Shown here: in pieces, positions 12,979-23,635 of the stretch
Layout of the letters: every line of letters begins with the position of its first letter
Numbering within the stretch: the stretch's first letter is position 1
Assembly: GCA_013995675.1 (NCBI GenBank)
Contig: VWRR01000008.1
Coordinates: 558,001 to 622,000 of the forward strand
From: Cyanidiococcus yangmingshanensis
Lineage: Eukaryota > Rhodophyta > Bangiophyceae > Cyanidiales > Cyanidiaceae
Length of the DNA stretch: 64,000 nucleotides
Direction of reading: 5' to 3'
Notes under the pieces: model-generated
What the model saw: the letters and a program-made list of their open reading frames with translations, nothing else
Told to the model about the DNA's origin: nothing
Database searches by the model: none
Made by a program: the position numbers and the translations under genes

Positions 12979-13772
12979 TTATATCGTCTCGACTGCCTCT
13001 GATTGCTTGTCTTTCCAGCGCTGCTCTGCTCGCGCCGCGAATGCACGAAGAACGCCCTGGCACCTCTTTCATAATCTTCCGTTCGACCAAAGCCATCGGA
13101 AATAGGATCATAGGCACGACATCCAAAGCGTACTCTAGACGAGAATGCGTATCGCCTCGAGGCACAATCCGGTATACTCCCTGCCATGAAACAAAGTCAC
13201 GGCTTTCCCGCTTCGTGAACCAGAGCTCACCCCGCTCTGGCTGCATCTGTACATCCATCACCAACCGAGATTGTAGTTTGAGACGACGACTCACCCAGGC
13301 AACCTGTTCCAGCTGCCGCGTCTCCGCATCATAGTCTGACGCAAGCATATGGGGCACAAAATCGACCATCTCATTAAACTGCAGTTAACACAGACCACAC
13401 ACAAGCTGGTGGAGCAAACACATTCAACGCGCCGGCAATAAGTCGTCGGCGGGAACCAAGCGAACGCAACTCCACCTCAAGTTCTTCCGGAGGTGCGGTC
13501 TTCAGCTCCCGCAAGAGTACGCCACGCTCCTCGGAGTCGCCCTGTGCCTGTACGACCAGTGCCGCCCCGTCGGCCGATGCGTGACGCGGGCTCGGCAGTG
13601 AACCCCGACGCCAACTGCGCGGCGACAGGATGAAACCTGCCCTCTGGCGAGCACAACGTGGACTTGTTTCTAGAGACCCAGTCACTTGTCTCGACGCTAG
13701 CATAGTGGCCAGCACCGTTGATGAACAAAAGCCAGTCGAAGCGCCCACTCGAACCCCAACCAAAACGTCCAT
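12979..13772 (-). CDS. START/polyketide cyclase-like lipid-binding protein, plastid type, two frame breaks
   Basis: The minus strand encodes a START/SRPBCC domain of the family known in plants as polyketide cyclase/dehydrase and lipid transport proteins. From ATG 13772 there is a Ser/Arg-rich N-terminus resembling a transit peptide, then RRLIAGALNVFAPPACVWSVLT, the first beta strands. The next frame continues NEMVDFVPHMLAS, the typical FvP-nL segment, followed by FTKRESRDFVSWQGVYRIVP and SRLEYALDVVPMILFP. The natural amphipathic C-terminal helix, VLRAFAARAEQRWKDKQSEA, lies in the third frame and ends at TAA 12979. Both joins need one base skipped: in the T run at 13376-13378 (GTT TAA T) and in the G run at 13055-13057. 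The ligand is unknown. Neighbouring gene SOQ1-like is transcribed divergently about 2 kb away. Confidence 0.75.
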
Positions 13773-15831
13773 ACCGTTCCACGCAGCAGCGCGTTGCGTT
13801 GACGGGTAGGCAACGCGTTCGCCAATCGGCCGCCGACACGTCCTGCACGCATGCGTGCGTGTCCGTGCCTGCGTGCGCCACCACCCGCAGGCGACAACCG
13901 CTGGCGGCCAGCGGCGCCGCCTGCATGACCGTTCGTGCTCGGGGGCGTGATGCGCTGTCCCTGCGTCGCCGCGGCAGCGCCACGCGGCCATCGATCGACG
14001 TGTACGCGCGGCGGCGATGGCCAAAACTGGAATCGGTTTTGCGTGTCCGCTCGATGGCGGGTACGGGCGCGTCACAGACGACGACGGGGGCTCGTGCCCT
14101 GCAACGTGAGACGAGATCGGGCGCTGATTCGTTGAGGCGTCAGGGCCGCGCGCGTGTGTATGGCTGTTGTAGGCGCTGCGTGTCGGCCGCTGGGCACCTC
14201 CTGGTGAGGATGCTGGAGCGATGGACGCTTCTCTGGTGAAGCGGTTATCTCTGATTGTATAATCCCATAGGCGTATACTTGTTTGAACCTTTACGAATTG
14301 TTCGAAGATCATGGTTTTGTAGAGACTGTAACCACGAATCAGGCTATTGATGCGTGCTGGCTGAGGATACTCGCCCTGGGAGCTCTTCGATCTTGGTCTT
14401 ATCCAGTTGAGTGAATGGTCGGAAAGGACTCATTTTACCAGAGATGCCCGAGAAGAGAACGACCTCTTTGTACAATAATATTCTGGATCCTGATGATGCC
14501 GATGGAAGCCAAACAGATCATGGGGAGCCTTCGTGGATGAATCGCTAATAACGCCCTTGCACCAGGAATCGTGAGCGGTGGTGTCTCCACGAGCGTTATT
14601 CGGTTCTCTGCATGCGTCGATATCTCTGCGTTCGTTGCGCGCTTCGAGCGTGTGTTCATGGACAAGCCCGGCGCCCTCGAAGCAGGAACAGGAACGATTT
14701 GGGGTCTGTTCAGAGCGTCAGACGTCCGCGATTTCTGGTCGGCTCCCCGTCAAGCATGATCATTGCTCGCCACGAGTAGAACCAGATAGCCTCGCCAGGC
14801 ATTGGATCCGCGTCGCATATTCACTGCCTCTGCACATTCAGAGTACGAAATAGTGCTTGGCATCGCTCTGATGCTGCATGGTCATCATCAACCAGCGAAT
14901 TCCTCATCGTCCATCCTCCACACCAGGGTCCGGGAGCGGTATGAAGAACAAGCATGCCTAATGCGATTCCATCACCGGTTTCGTGATTGATGTCTGTCAG
15001 CAGCAGGACGCTACCTCTTATTGAGAGACTCCTTCGGTGGCCGCCCTCAATTTGACTGGATTGCCATTGTCTCGATAAAATCATTTTGGATCTGACATCC
15101 CCGCTCGTAGAACGCTGTCGCGGTCCTATCCAAGTTGAGCGCATGCTTGTAGCGCTTCAAATAGGAGCGAGAATGGGACAAGGCTCGAGTCGTCACCGCC
15201 CTGAGCCTGACTCTGGACGTGTTGTGGCTGTTGCCACAACACTCGGGAAGAGCGCTCAGTGACCCCGATTCGCGACGATGCCTCTCTGAGTGCCGAGCAA
15301 AACCGAACGAGCGTTCCTGGAGCAGAGCGTTTAGGGAGTGCAGACGCAGACGGACATGCCTCCCTGAAACTGGACAAAGATACTGCCCCAGGACATGTTC
15401 GCCGCCAAAGCAGGTCCTGAATAGCGGCCCGAATGCCTCGTCGGGAGACCTCGACGCGCAGGACCGAGCGAACGACATCGAGTGACGGCACAGCGCTGGG
15501 TCCTGAGGGGCAACGCGCTCGGGTACCGACGCGGCCGGCCATCATCCCTGAGGCAAGACGTCTCAGCGCCAGTATAGCTTCTTGCGTCCGCTGCTCGCGC
15601 ACAGACACGTTAGGTCGTATGTCTCAGCGTCGACGACATTGAAGTGGCGTTGTTACAGAGGAGTAGACGAACCTGACGTTGAAACAAGGGGCCTTTGCTT
15701 CAACGCGGAAAGCCATACGGCCGGGGCTACAGCCACAGCCACGCTCGCTCGACGGGTGCTCATTCGGGCTTTCTGGGCGTACGTTCTTCAACAAACGGAG
15801 TTCATTTCCTTCAGATTAATTTTCGTTCAAC
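13773..15831. other. Long intergenic region, divergent promoters; weak coding hints at 15047-15608
   Basis: About 2 kb between two divergent genes. Two overlapping minus-strand frames, 15608-15126 and 15478-15047, are related by the same one-base shift seen elsewhere in the window. The second ends in a plausible helix-rich segment, RYKHALNLDRTATAFYERGC. They may form a small unassigned gene, but I cannot recognise the family and rate it about 0.2. The frame at 13718-14239 (+) overlaps the START gene and looks non-coding. Confidence 0.4.
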
Positions 15832-18590
15832 ATGACATTTGTCTGGAACGGATACTTTGGCAGCGCTCGGTGTGAGCCGCTACGAGTCGTCGGACGCGGT
15901 ACGCTGCAAGCTGCCTATCGACGAACGGCCCGGCGAAGGCGCTCAACCGTCGTTTGTCAGCAGCAGCAAAGCGACGACCAAACGGATCGTCGTCAGGCGT
16001 CTCCGGAGAACTCAGCGTCTTCTGAAGAGGAGCCAGCGTCAAATGAAGCTGAGCCTTCACCCTGGGCCAAAGACGCTCGTCACCAATGGCCCGAGTACGA
16101 GCGCGGCTACTCATCGCCAACACCCGGTGACTCGGGTTTCGACGAGTACTCGATGAGTATGTCTGGGGGCGGTGTCGGCTCTGGCGTAGCGACGAGCTCC
16201 CCCGCTAGTTCCCGTGAGGTATACCATGACCCCGTTCTGGTGTCCAGACGTGAGCTCCTGTATGCCGTCATCGGTATTGCAGTGGTTGTCACCGGGATCG
16301 TTGGTGCGGTCCACCGACGAACGCTTCGGTGGTTCTCCCTCGCCGGCCTCTTAGGCAGCCTTCGTCGTCGACATCCAGCGCCGAATGTGAATTTGCGTGA
16401 GTTCATGATGGAATGTGAGGCTGGTGCAGGTCCCGTTGCGCCTGCACTCCAACACTGCTACTATATTCAGTGGCTTGGTGGCGCCTCGTCCGCCGTGGAG
16501 GCTGCTCCGGGACATTGCGCTGGAAAGAAGCTCCTCGTGATGCTCTTCTGGCGAGCAACAGACCCGAGCACTGGTGTGGCCCTCGATGTCCTAGAAAATC
16601 TGCGTCCATATCTGGAATTCATTGATGTCGTTTGTATGCACACACCCAAGTTTGACGGTGAGCAGTTGCCTCGGTTTGTGCAACTCTCAGCAAAATTTCA
16701 CGAGATGAATTTCCCTTACGGAGCCGATGCCTCGCTCCATCTGTGGCGAGACTTGGGGGTCACTTCCTGGCCAACTGCTGTGGTGCTTTCGCCCCGCTCC
16801 AAACGCATTCTCTTTGCTTTCGAGGGCCACCGGAGCCTTCCACGGATACTACCCTGCGTTCGAGCCGCCATCGACTTTTATTTTCCGAGACGAGTGGCTG
16901 CGCAACCTCCACCTGAACCAACGCTTCGCGTAGATCAGCTACCGACTGGGCAATCGTTTCGGCTCGAAGCCCGCTGCGACGCATTCCCTCTGTCGGCTGC
17001 AGCGTTGCGAGAGCTTTTAGAAAGCCGTCGACGGGCGCTGGCTGCAGCAGATGCTCCCGTAGAGCGCAGCGATCAGCGGAGCGCACCTCGTGAGAGCAAA
17101 CGAAGCCATCGAAAGAATGAAAGGTCACGCCAAGAAACCGTGGTGCCACCTCGGTCGCCGCTGCCAGCGCAGGACGTCTATGGTCGTCAGATCCTAGCGC
17201 TGCTCGACACGTCACGTCAGGCGCTTGCTCTCCGCTTTCCTGGAAAAGTGGATGTTCATGCTGAGAGCGATCGGCTCTTTATTGCAGACAGCGGTCATCA
17301 TCGTATTTTGATCACCAAGCTCTCTGGCGAGTTCGTCGAACAGATTGGCGGACGTCAAGGGGCCGGCTTCCTTGACGGTCCGTTTGCAGAGGCTCTGTTT
17401 GAGTATCCCCAGGGACTCTGTTTTTGATCCGTTGGGGAATCGCCTCGTTATTGCGGATACGGGCAATGATGCGATTCGAATCGTGAGCTTTACGCATCGC
17501 ACCGTCAGCACAGTATCGCTCGCACCGCTGATCACCGAAGCGGAGATGCATGGTGTCACCGGCAAGGAGGACCAACTCCAAGGCCATGAGCCGGATCGCC
17601 GGAAAGCGGTCGCTCCGAGCACTCAGAGAGCAGGGAAGCTCGCACAGGTCCCCGTCTGGGCCTGGGAACGACGCTGGTATGAGCCACGTCGAACGCGCCC
17701 GAATTCCACGATGCAGCGAACTGAAGCGAAGGAACGGAACTCGAGCCATAATGTGCACACGGATGCGAGCAATAACGCCAAGCAGAACGGCAACGGCAGG
17801 ACGAAGAATGATCGAACTGGAGCAGCCGGCAATGTACCGAGCGGCGCACTGCCGACCGCGACAACAGGAGTCCGCTCCCGTTTTCGTCTTCCATGGGATG
17901 TAGGGTTGCATGCCGGATCAGTCTATATAGCGGTCGCAGGATCTCATCAAATCTGGCGCTTGGACTCGTCAGGGATTCTAGCGGGAGTTTTGTGGCTCCG
18001 GTCGACCTGGTCTCGTGGACGATTCGGAGGCATCGCAAGCTCCTGTGGCTTTTGCGGCACCACACGGTCTCTGTGTGCTCGGGACTCGTCTCTACGTGGT
18101 GGACTCGGACTCTTCGACCGTTCGGGCGATTGACTTGAGCGCTCACTGGACGCGCACGATCCTCGGTGGGAATGTTTTCTTCTTGGAAAACCTATCGACC
18201 TATGGAGATCGAGACGGTTGGGGTCGTGGTGGTCACCTGCAATTTCCATGTGGCTGTTGCGCCCTCCCAGATGGTTACATACTTCTGGCAGATACTCTGA
18301 ACCACAAAATCAAACTCTTGAATCTGGAGGCTCAGGATTCACGAACGCTGGCAGGGTCCGGTGAAGCGGGTCTCCGTGACGGCATTGGTTCACAGGCTGC
18401 CTTCTTCGCTCCTCAGGGCATTGCCTATGATCCAACCGTGCGCATGGCCTTTGTAGCCGACACCTACAACCATTGTATTCGACAGATCGATGTTGCAACG
18501 GGTGCAGTGCGAACGCTGACGCTCACCCCACCTGCGGTGCTGGACGCGCTCGCTGAGCAACAGGCCAGCGGCCTTTCCCAACCGCGTTGA
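15832..18590 (+). CDS. SOQ1-like thioredoxin-like/NHL-repeat protein, two frame breaks
   Basis: This resembles plant SUPPRESSOR OF QUENCHING 1 and animal NHLRC2. An Arg/Ser/Glu-rich N-terminus precedes one transmembrane helix (LLYAVIGIAVVVTGIVGAV), a thioredoxin-like domain ending with LHLWRDLGVTSWPTAVVLSP, and an NHL beta-propeller with blades such as GRLFIADSGHHRI-like RLFIADSGHHRILIT, RLVIADTGNDAIRIV, SVYIAVAGSHQIW, RLYVVDSDSSTVRAIDL and ILLADTLNHKIKLLNL. SOQ1 acts in the thylakoid lumen and prevents sustained antenna quenching (qH). Unlike SOQ1 there is no HAD phosphatase domain, and the thioredoxin Cys pair is absent: the site reads LFWRATDPSTG. About 100 low-complexity residues are inserted in the propeller. 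Two one-base skips are needed, in T runs 17421-17425 (TTT TGA T; joins GLC to FDPLGNRL) and 17988-17991 (joins AGV to CGSGRPGLVDDS). Confidence 0.85.
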
Positions 18591-19529
18591 GGAAGCAATC
18601 ATGCTTTACCGAAAAAAAAGCGAGACATGCCATCATCATGATCATCGCTCGTTCGCTCTCTACCCCGCATCTTCGTTCATTTGTCATGAGCCAATTGCTT
18701 GCCCAGCTGATGGACAAGAGATTTCGCCAAAGCGAGGACACGTTCCAGAGTCAGACAAAAAGAGCCGATGTCGCTGCCAACGCCTGAAACGGGTCGCATT
18801 CTACGCTACTGGCCATGATTGCCTCGCTTGGGGTGAACGAGACTCTAGGTGTCTTTTTCTAAACAACCAGGTGTACGTGGTTTATCGCTATTCGTTCGCA
18901 GAGAAGAGGACACGCTTCCGCCAACGTCATCATCCGCGTCCCGCGGTACGGATCTAGGATCTGCTGTCTCAGTATCGAGTTTGATCCAATGTCTCGCAAA
19001 TGATACCGAACGCTGATTTTGGTCAAATGCCTTCATCTACTTTGCGTGTACCCTGAAGACTCTTTTGGATCCCTGCATTTCGAGGTAGCAGCGTTTCTAG
19101 TGGACGATCCCGCGGAAACCGACTTGGCCATCCATCATGGTGCTGCGATACCGAGACATTCATCGCTGAACGGTTTGCTTTCGTGTCATTCGAATCCAAC
19201 AAACGATACGAGCACCGTTCTTGTGCAGGTCCGATACTGAGACGGACTGGGCGCGTTATCGTCTTTCAGTGAAAACACTGTCTCACCGAACAGATTCCAG
19301 TGCGCTCTGGGGCTGTTCTACGCAGATCGCATCCATGATTCATGTCTCGTGTCTACGGACGCAGCAAAGACAGCCAAAAAAACGTGACTAGGCCTCGAGG
19401 TCTGCTGCAAACCTTGTCCTGAAATGAACTCTAGTTATAGAATCCCCTCTGCCATGATCCGAGAGACAACCTCAGTCTTTCAATGCGCCTCGTTGCCGAG
19501 AACGTGTCCACGTCTGGTAGCCCGCATGA
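18591..19529. other. Intergenic between convergent genes, nothing recognised
   Basis: About 940 bp between the 3' ends of the SOQ1-like gene (+) and CCB1 (-). The few open frames are under 120 codons and show no family pattern. No repeats or RNA genes were seen. Confidence 0.5.
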
Positions 19530-20165
19530 CTAGTCCGCTGGTCGGTTTCTTACGAGTTTGAGTGCACTCTCCATTGCCTCAATTTCATCTCGAGGGCCTT
19601 TAACGTACAAAATAGCCTTTCCCTCTGGCGGAATGGGATCCACTCGGAATCGGAATTCCTCCTCACGCTGATTCGTGTTCCAGTAGTAGAGCCACATGAG
19701 TGGAGACAGCAGCACCAGTCCGTACCACCAGTCGCTATTGCCAGGAAGTAGCACTTTCGCCGCTAACCCAAGTGCGTAAAGTCCACCCGCAGCACAAAAG
19801 ACTAGGAAAGCGCCAACAGCGACACTAGGCTGCGTCCGGCCTCGAAACACAACCACGCGACTCATCTCCCGCTCGTGCGGCAAATATTGTCTAGAGCTGA
19901 GATAGTTCCCAACGAGCTCTTCAACAGAAGACGTACCGGCTTCATTGACGTCAACAAAGGTGTAGTTTGTCTGCTCAATTCGCGGACGACCAGTCGCCAC
20001 GAGAAAGCGAATGAACCCCACCAGCGTGAGGAGAAAGGTCAGACCCCCGACCACTCGAGGCGCTGTCGTATCGACAGCTTCTGCTGCACTTGCTATCGCC
20101 GGATTAGCCACTGCACTTATTGCACCTAAAATTGATACGCCAATCTTAGCGTCAATCGTTTGCAT
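19530..20165 (-). CDS. CCB1: CCB1-like cofactor assembly factor of the cytochrome b6f complex
   Basis: From ATG 20165 this encodes 211 residues with the architecture of CCB1 (cofactor assembly of complex C, subunit B), needed for covalent attachment of haem c(i) to cytochrome b6 on the stromal side of the thylakoid. A first membrane span (VVGGLTFLLTLVGFIRFLVA) is followed by a soluble stretch and the family block FRGRTQPSVAVGAFLVFCAA. The second hydrophobic hairpin includes WWYGLVLLSPLMWLYYWNT, and a polar tail follows (EEFRFRVDPIPPE). This order matches cyanobacterial and plant homologues. The frame stays open upstream and reads a Ser/Arg-rich stretch (RLTSATSLVSTARLRLSG) but has no ATG before a stop. 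An ATG-led peptide lies one frame away near 20310, so the transit peptide may be separated by a frame break. Confidence 0.8.
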   Translation of the reverse strand: MQTIDAKIGVSILGAISAVANPAIASAAEAVDTTAPRVVGGLTFLLTLVGFIRFLVATGRPRIEQTNYTFVDVNEAGTSSVEELVGNYLSSRQYLPHEREMSRVVVFRGRTQPSVAVGAFLVFCAAGGLYALGLAAKVLLPGNSDWWYGLVLLSPLMWLYYWNTNQREEEFRFRVDPIPPEGKAILYVKGPRDEIEAMESALKLVRNRPAD

Positions 20166-20673
20166 CTGATCTGTCCCAGACAAGCGAAGCCGAGCCGTGG
20201 AGACGAGGCTTGTAGCACTCGTCAGTCGACAACATCTGCCTCGTGCACTCCTTCGCGCTACTGAGTGGTCTTCGCCAACGCAACCAGGTTACAGAACCAA
20301 ACATCAGCATGTTCAATAGAGATCGATATCAACCAGTATGTCTTTGACTTGGAAACCGCTGCTACAACAGCAGCAACAACAACCTCGAAGGTGACCTCGA
20401 GCGAGCGTGAATGCACCATCCGTCCCTGGGTGAGAAGCAGGCCATTCTGTTGCTCATTCGCGGCTCGGCTGCTAATCAGGTCTTGCTGCTGAAGCGCCTT
20501 GTTCCGCGAGAAAGCGCACTAGGACGCCGAGTCTCCGGCTTGAACCAGGTTCTACCTCACGAATTGATCGATCGGTTGTTCAGGGGAATACTTTTGTATA
20601 CAGTGTGCTTGGTCGCTTTTCGTTGCCCCGGGGTTCGCACGCCTCTCTGTTGAACAACGCGCCCTTTATCGAG
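20166..20673. other. Intergenic, divergent promoters of CCB1 and the ARID gene
   Basis: About 500 bp. The CCB1-proximal part (20166-20310) probably codes for the CCB1 transit peptide in mixed frames. A short CAG/CAA-like run (acaacagcagcaacaacaacc) is near 20366-20386. Nothing else recognised. Confidence 0.45.
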
Positions 20674-23026
20674 ATGCAGTTTTCTAACGATCTCGGTGGG
20701 TTCACTCGAGGTGAGCTCGATGTTTACGTCCGAGACGTTGGGAGGCGGTTTGTTTCCGCGGAGATGCAACGAAAGCAGGCAGCTGGAGAGCTCGATCCGA
20801 ACGCGACCGCAGAGGAGAACTGGTATGCAGACCTCTGGGCCTTTCTGGCTGAACACAACCTGCCGAGAGGAAAGCTGCCAACGCTGGGAGGGTCTCCCTT
20901 GGATCTTTACCGACTGTTCGTCCTTATTATTCAACGTGGCGGTCTACAGAGCACGATCGACTCGCGAGACTTTAAAAACGTCGCGAAAGAGCTTGCCCTG
21001 CCGCCAACCTGTACGGCAGCTGCGTTCGCGCTGCGCCAAGCGTACGAACGTTTTGCGTACGTATACGAGCAAAAGTTTCTATTTCATCGAGACCCGCACG
21101 AGGTGCCACCAATTCGGCAGGCCGTGAAGACGAGTTTGACCTATGTTCCAAGGCCGGGTGGTGGCTCCGATGGAGCGACACCCGACGATAGTGCTTCGCG
21201 GCTTATTTTCCGAGGCCCTGAGGGCGAACAAGCGACCTCAAGCGGTATCGGACGCTTTGCCGGTGACGCATCAGTACCTCTTGGACTGGCCGGGACGAGT
21301 ACCGGTCTCGGTGGGGCTTCGAACGCGGCAGCGATGGCTTCACCAACACCTACACAACAGCATATGGTGCGCGTGTCGAAGCAGGTACTGCGGGATGCTC
21401 TTCTCGGCGCTGGTGGCTTGCTACTGCCTTTTAGTGGCGCTAGCGTGCCCTATCGAGAACGAGTGAAGCAGGAATTGTCCTCAGCGGACTCGTCGAAACG
21501 AAGACGCTCAGCGGCACGGGCGCTCAGTCGATCACCTCGGCGGGAGAGGAGCCGCTGGAAAGAGCGCTCTCCTCCATGGTTGCCGTACTTTGCGGAAGCT
21601 CATTGCTATGAACGAGAGAGACTAGTCTTGAGTCTTCAAAGCGGCCTTCGAGAGGAGGTTCGCTGGGCTTTGACCACCCTGAACGCCCTCTGTTCTGGGG
21701 CACCGGCCGGTACGAGCGTCACCATCGGTGGAAGGTCCACCTCGGGGCGACTCGAGGTTCGCTGTGCCCTCTATCCAGGCCTATTAGACGCGCTCAATGA
21801 CCTCCTTAAGCCATACTTGGAGGACTTAGAGCGGAAAAGGCAGTACGGTTTGTCGGCCATAGAAGAGATGCGTCGATCATGCGGCGCTCGGCTCGCTTTG
21901 CTACCGGCTCTCGAACTGGAGCCTCTTGCGATGAACGGCAATGTAGAGGGAGCGGCTGAACAGCAGTTACAACCTAGTTTGCAGTCATATCGACCGGGTC
22001 TGTTTAACACTCGAGACCCAATCTCGAGAGAACGGGCGGAATATGCGCGCCTAGTGACAAACGCCTTGCGAAACCTCAGCTTCACCACTGGAAACGAAAT
22101 TGCGCTTGCCACTCACGGAGGCCTGCAGGTCAACAACGCTGCGGCTGCTTCGCCACCCAGAAACGCAACCAGCATGTGCGGATGATCTGCTCGACATGTG
22201 GCTGAACATTGCTGCCTCAGTGACCCTGACGCTTCCATCCAATCTCGTGGCAGAGACAGCAGATCTCAGCGCGACAAAATCACACGGACACTCCCTCAGC
22301 GCAAACAACGGGGCATCGGATGAAAACCAGCGACTCAATCACACAGGAGACGGACCTGTGCCCGGCGCGACAGCAAGTGATGCCGTATCGGTGCGAAAAC
22401 GGGCAGCCATCGCCTCTGAAGCGAACAAACCAAGCCAGTCTAGAATCGAAGCACTAGATGCGATCATTGATTGTTTGGATGCTACCCAAGCGGTGGCGTC
22501 AGTGCCGCGACTCTGCAAGGCGGCCGAAATCATCGCCCAGTACGCTACCAGATTGGAAAATGAAGCGGTGATGATTACCCGCTTCGATACGCTCCTTCCA
22601 CGACTCGTGGATATGATTCCTCCCGGGGCGAGTGCTGGTCGCGTAAGCGTTCAACTGAGTATCGCTGCACTTGATGCGTTGGCGAGTCTCTCGGCTTTTG
22701 AATGGGTTGCTCGTGAGCGTATAGCGCGAACACCACGTCTCGTACCGGCCTTGATGGGTGTTGTTGCCGCTGCAGTGGCCCTCCGGGCGCCAGAGCTGTT
22801 ATGTTACGGGGCGAATGTCTCGCCGGAACCGCGTCGGGAACAGATGGCAGCGATTGGAGCGTCGCTCTCTGCTCGTGCTGCCTTGGTACTCTTGAATCTG
22901 GCGGAGAACCCACACAATCGCCAGTTGTTGCTGCCCTATGAATCGATTTTGGTCTACGGTGCAATGACGGACAAGGTGGCAGGTTCGACGCTCGCTTCAG
23001 TGCTTCAAGAACTCGCAGCAGACTAG
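20674..23026 (+). CDS. ARID-domain protein, BAF250/ARID1-like SWI/SNF subunit, one frame break
   Basis: From ATG 20674 the protein has an ARID DNA-binding domain at about residues 35-140. Visible landmarks are WYADLWAFLAEHNLPRGKLPTLGG, LDLYRLFVLIIQRGG and FVYEQKFL-like RFAYVYEQKFLF. A Ser/Arg-rich linker (SRSPRRERSRWKERSPPWLPYF) leads to a helical C-terminal region. It has the ARID1/BAF250 pattern of armadillo-like repeats, including RLVTNALRNLSFTTGNEIALA and then RLLRHPETQPACADDLLDMW. ARID1-type proteins are subunits of SWI/SNF complexes. A BRM-type ATPase is encoded 14 kb away. The C-terminal region is in the +1 frame: one base must be skipped around the GG at 22128-22129 (GGLQ then STTLRLLRH). 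Alternatively, read-through at the TGA near 22183 would give a poorer join. The BAF250 assignment of the C-terminus is moderately sure; the ARID is firm. Confidence 0.82.
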
Positions 23027-23635
23027 TTGTCTCCACAGGCATGTCGACGATGCCCTGTTCCAAAGTATACGTGCGGCGATGCCGATCGTCGTCTTTACTA
23101 GTATCGATTCCTCTCAAGATGGAGCAGGGACCTACCTGGGATCTGTGTTCGATCGAGCATCCTAGGTCGAGCCTCACTGATGCGAGTTGCGAAGACTGGC
23201 GCGTCGGTGTTGGCGTTCAATACCGAGCGACATTGCGATGTTATTCCGCTCGCACCACAGACGACGTTCTTTATCTCTCAGGGAATAAACGTCAACAACG
23301 CTCCTTCGACAATCCGCTTGATAGAGTCAAATTCATGACACTGACCTATTCGGCAGCGAAGGAAATCAACTGATTCACGGATAGTTCATGGAAGCGTCCA
23401 TCTCCCATTCAAACGTGCGTCGAGGCATTGCGTCCGCTAGGCACATATTCACAGGTGCATTCGTATCGATTCATACATAATTCAGTCTGGTTTCCCAAGA
23501 CATATCCATTCGTCTCCTCTTGGATGCAGGTATCTTTATACATATCCATTGCATTCAAGTTTGTGACATTGCATTAGAACCACTGGTAGAGTCTCTCGAC
23601 AGTGGCAATAGAGAAGGACAACTGGACTAGTGCCC
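23027..23635. other. Intergenic between convergent genes, nothing recognised
   Basis: About 600 bp after the ARID gene. A short element, acatatccatt, occurs twice about 40 bp apart (near 23500 and 23540). No other structure was seen. Confidence 0.45.

Noticed and set aside
13374-13400. Possible intron 3' end (TTAACTGCAG then TTTAATGAG) in the START-like gene
   Set aside because: Upstream sequence up to the junction encodes conserved START residues (VWSVLT), so removing it as an intron would delete the domain. A one-base surplus fits better.
13718-14239. 173-codon plus-strand Arg-rich frame
   Set aside because: It overlaps the N-terminus of the START-like gene antisense and its composition reflects local GC bias only.
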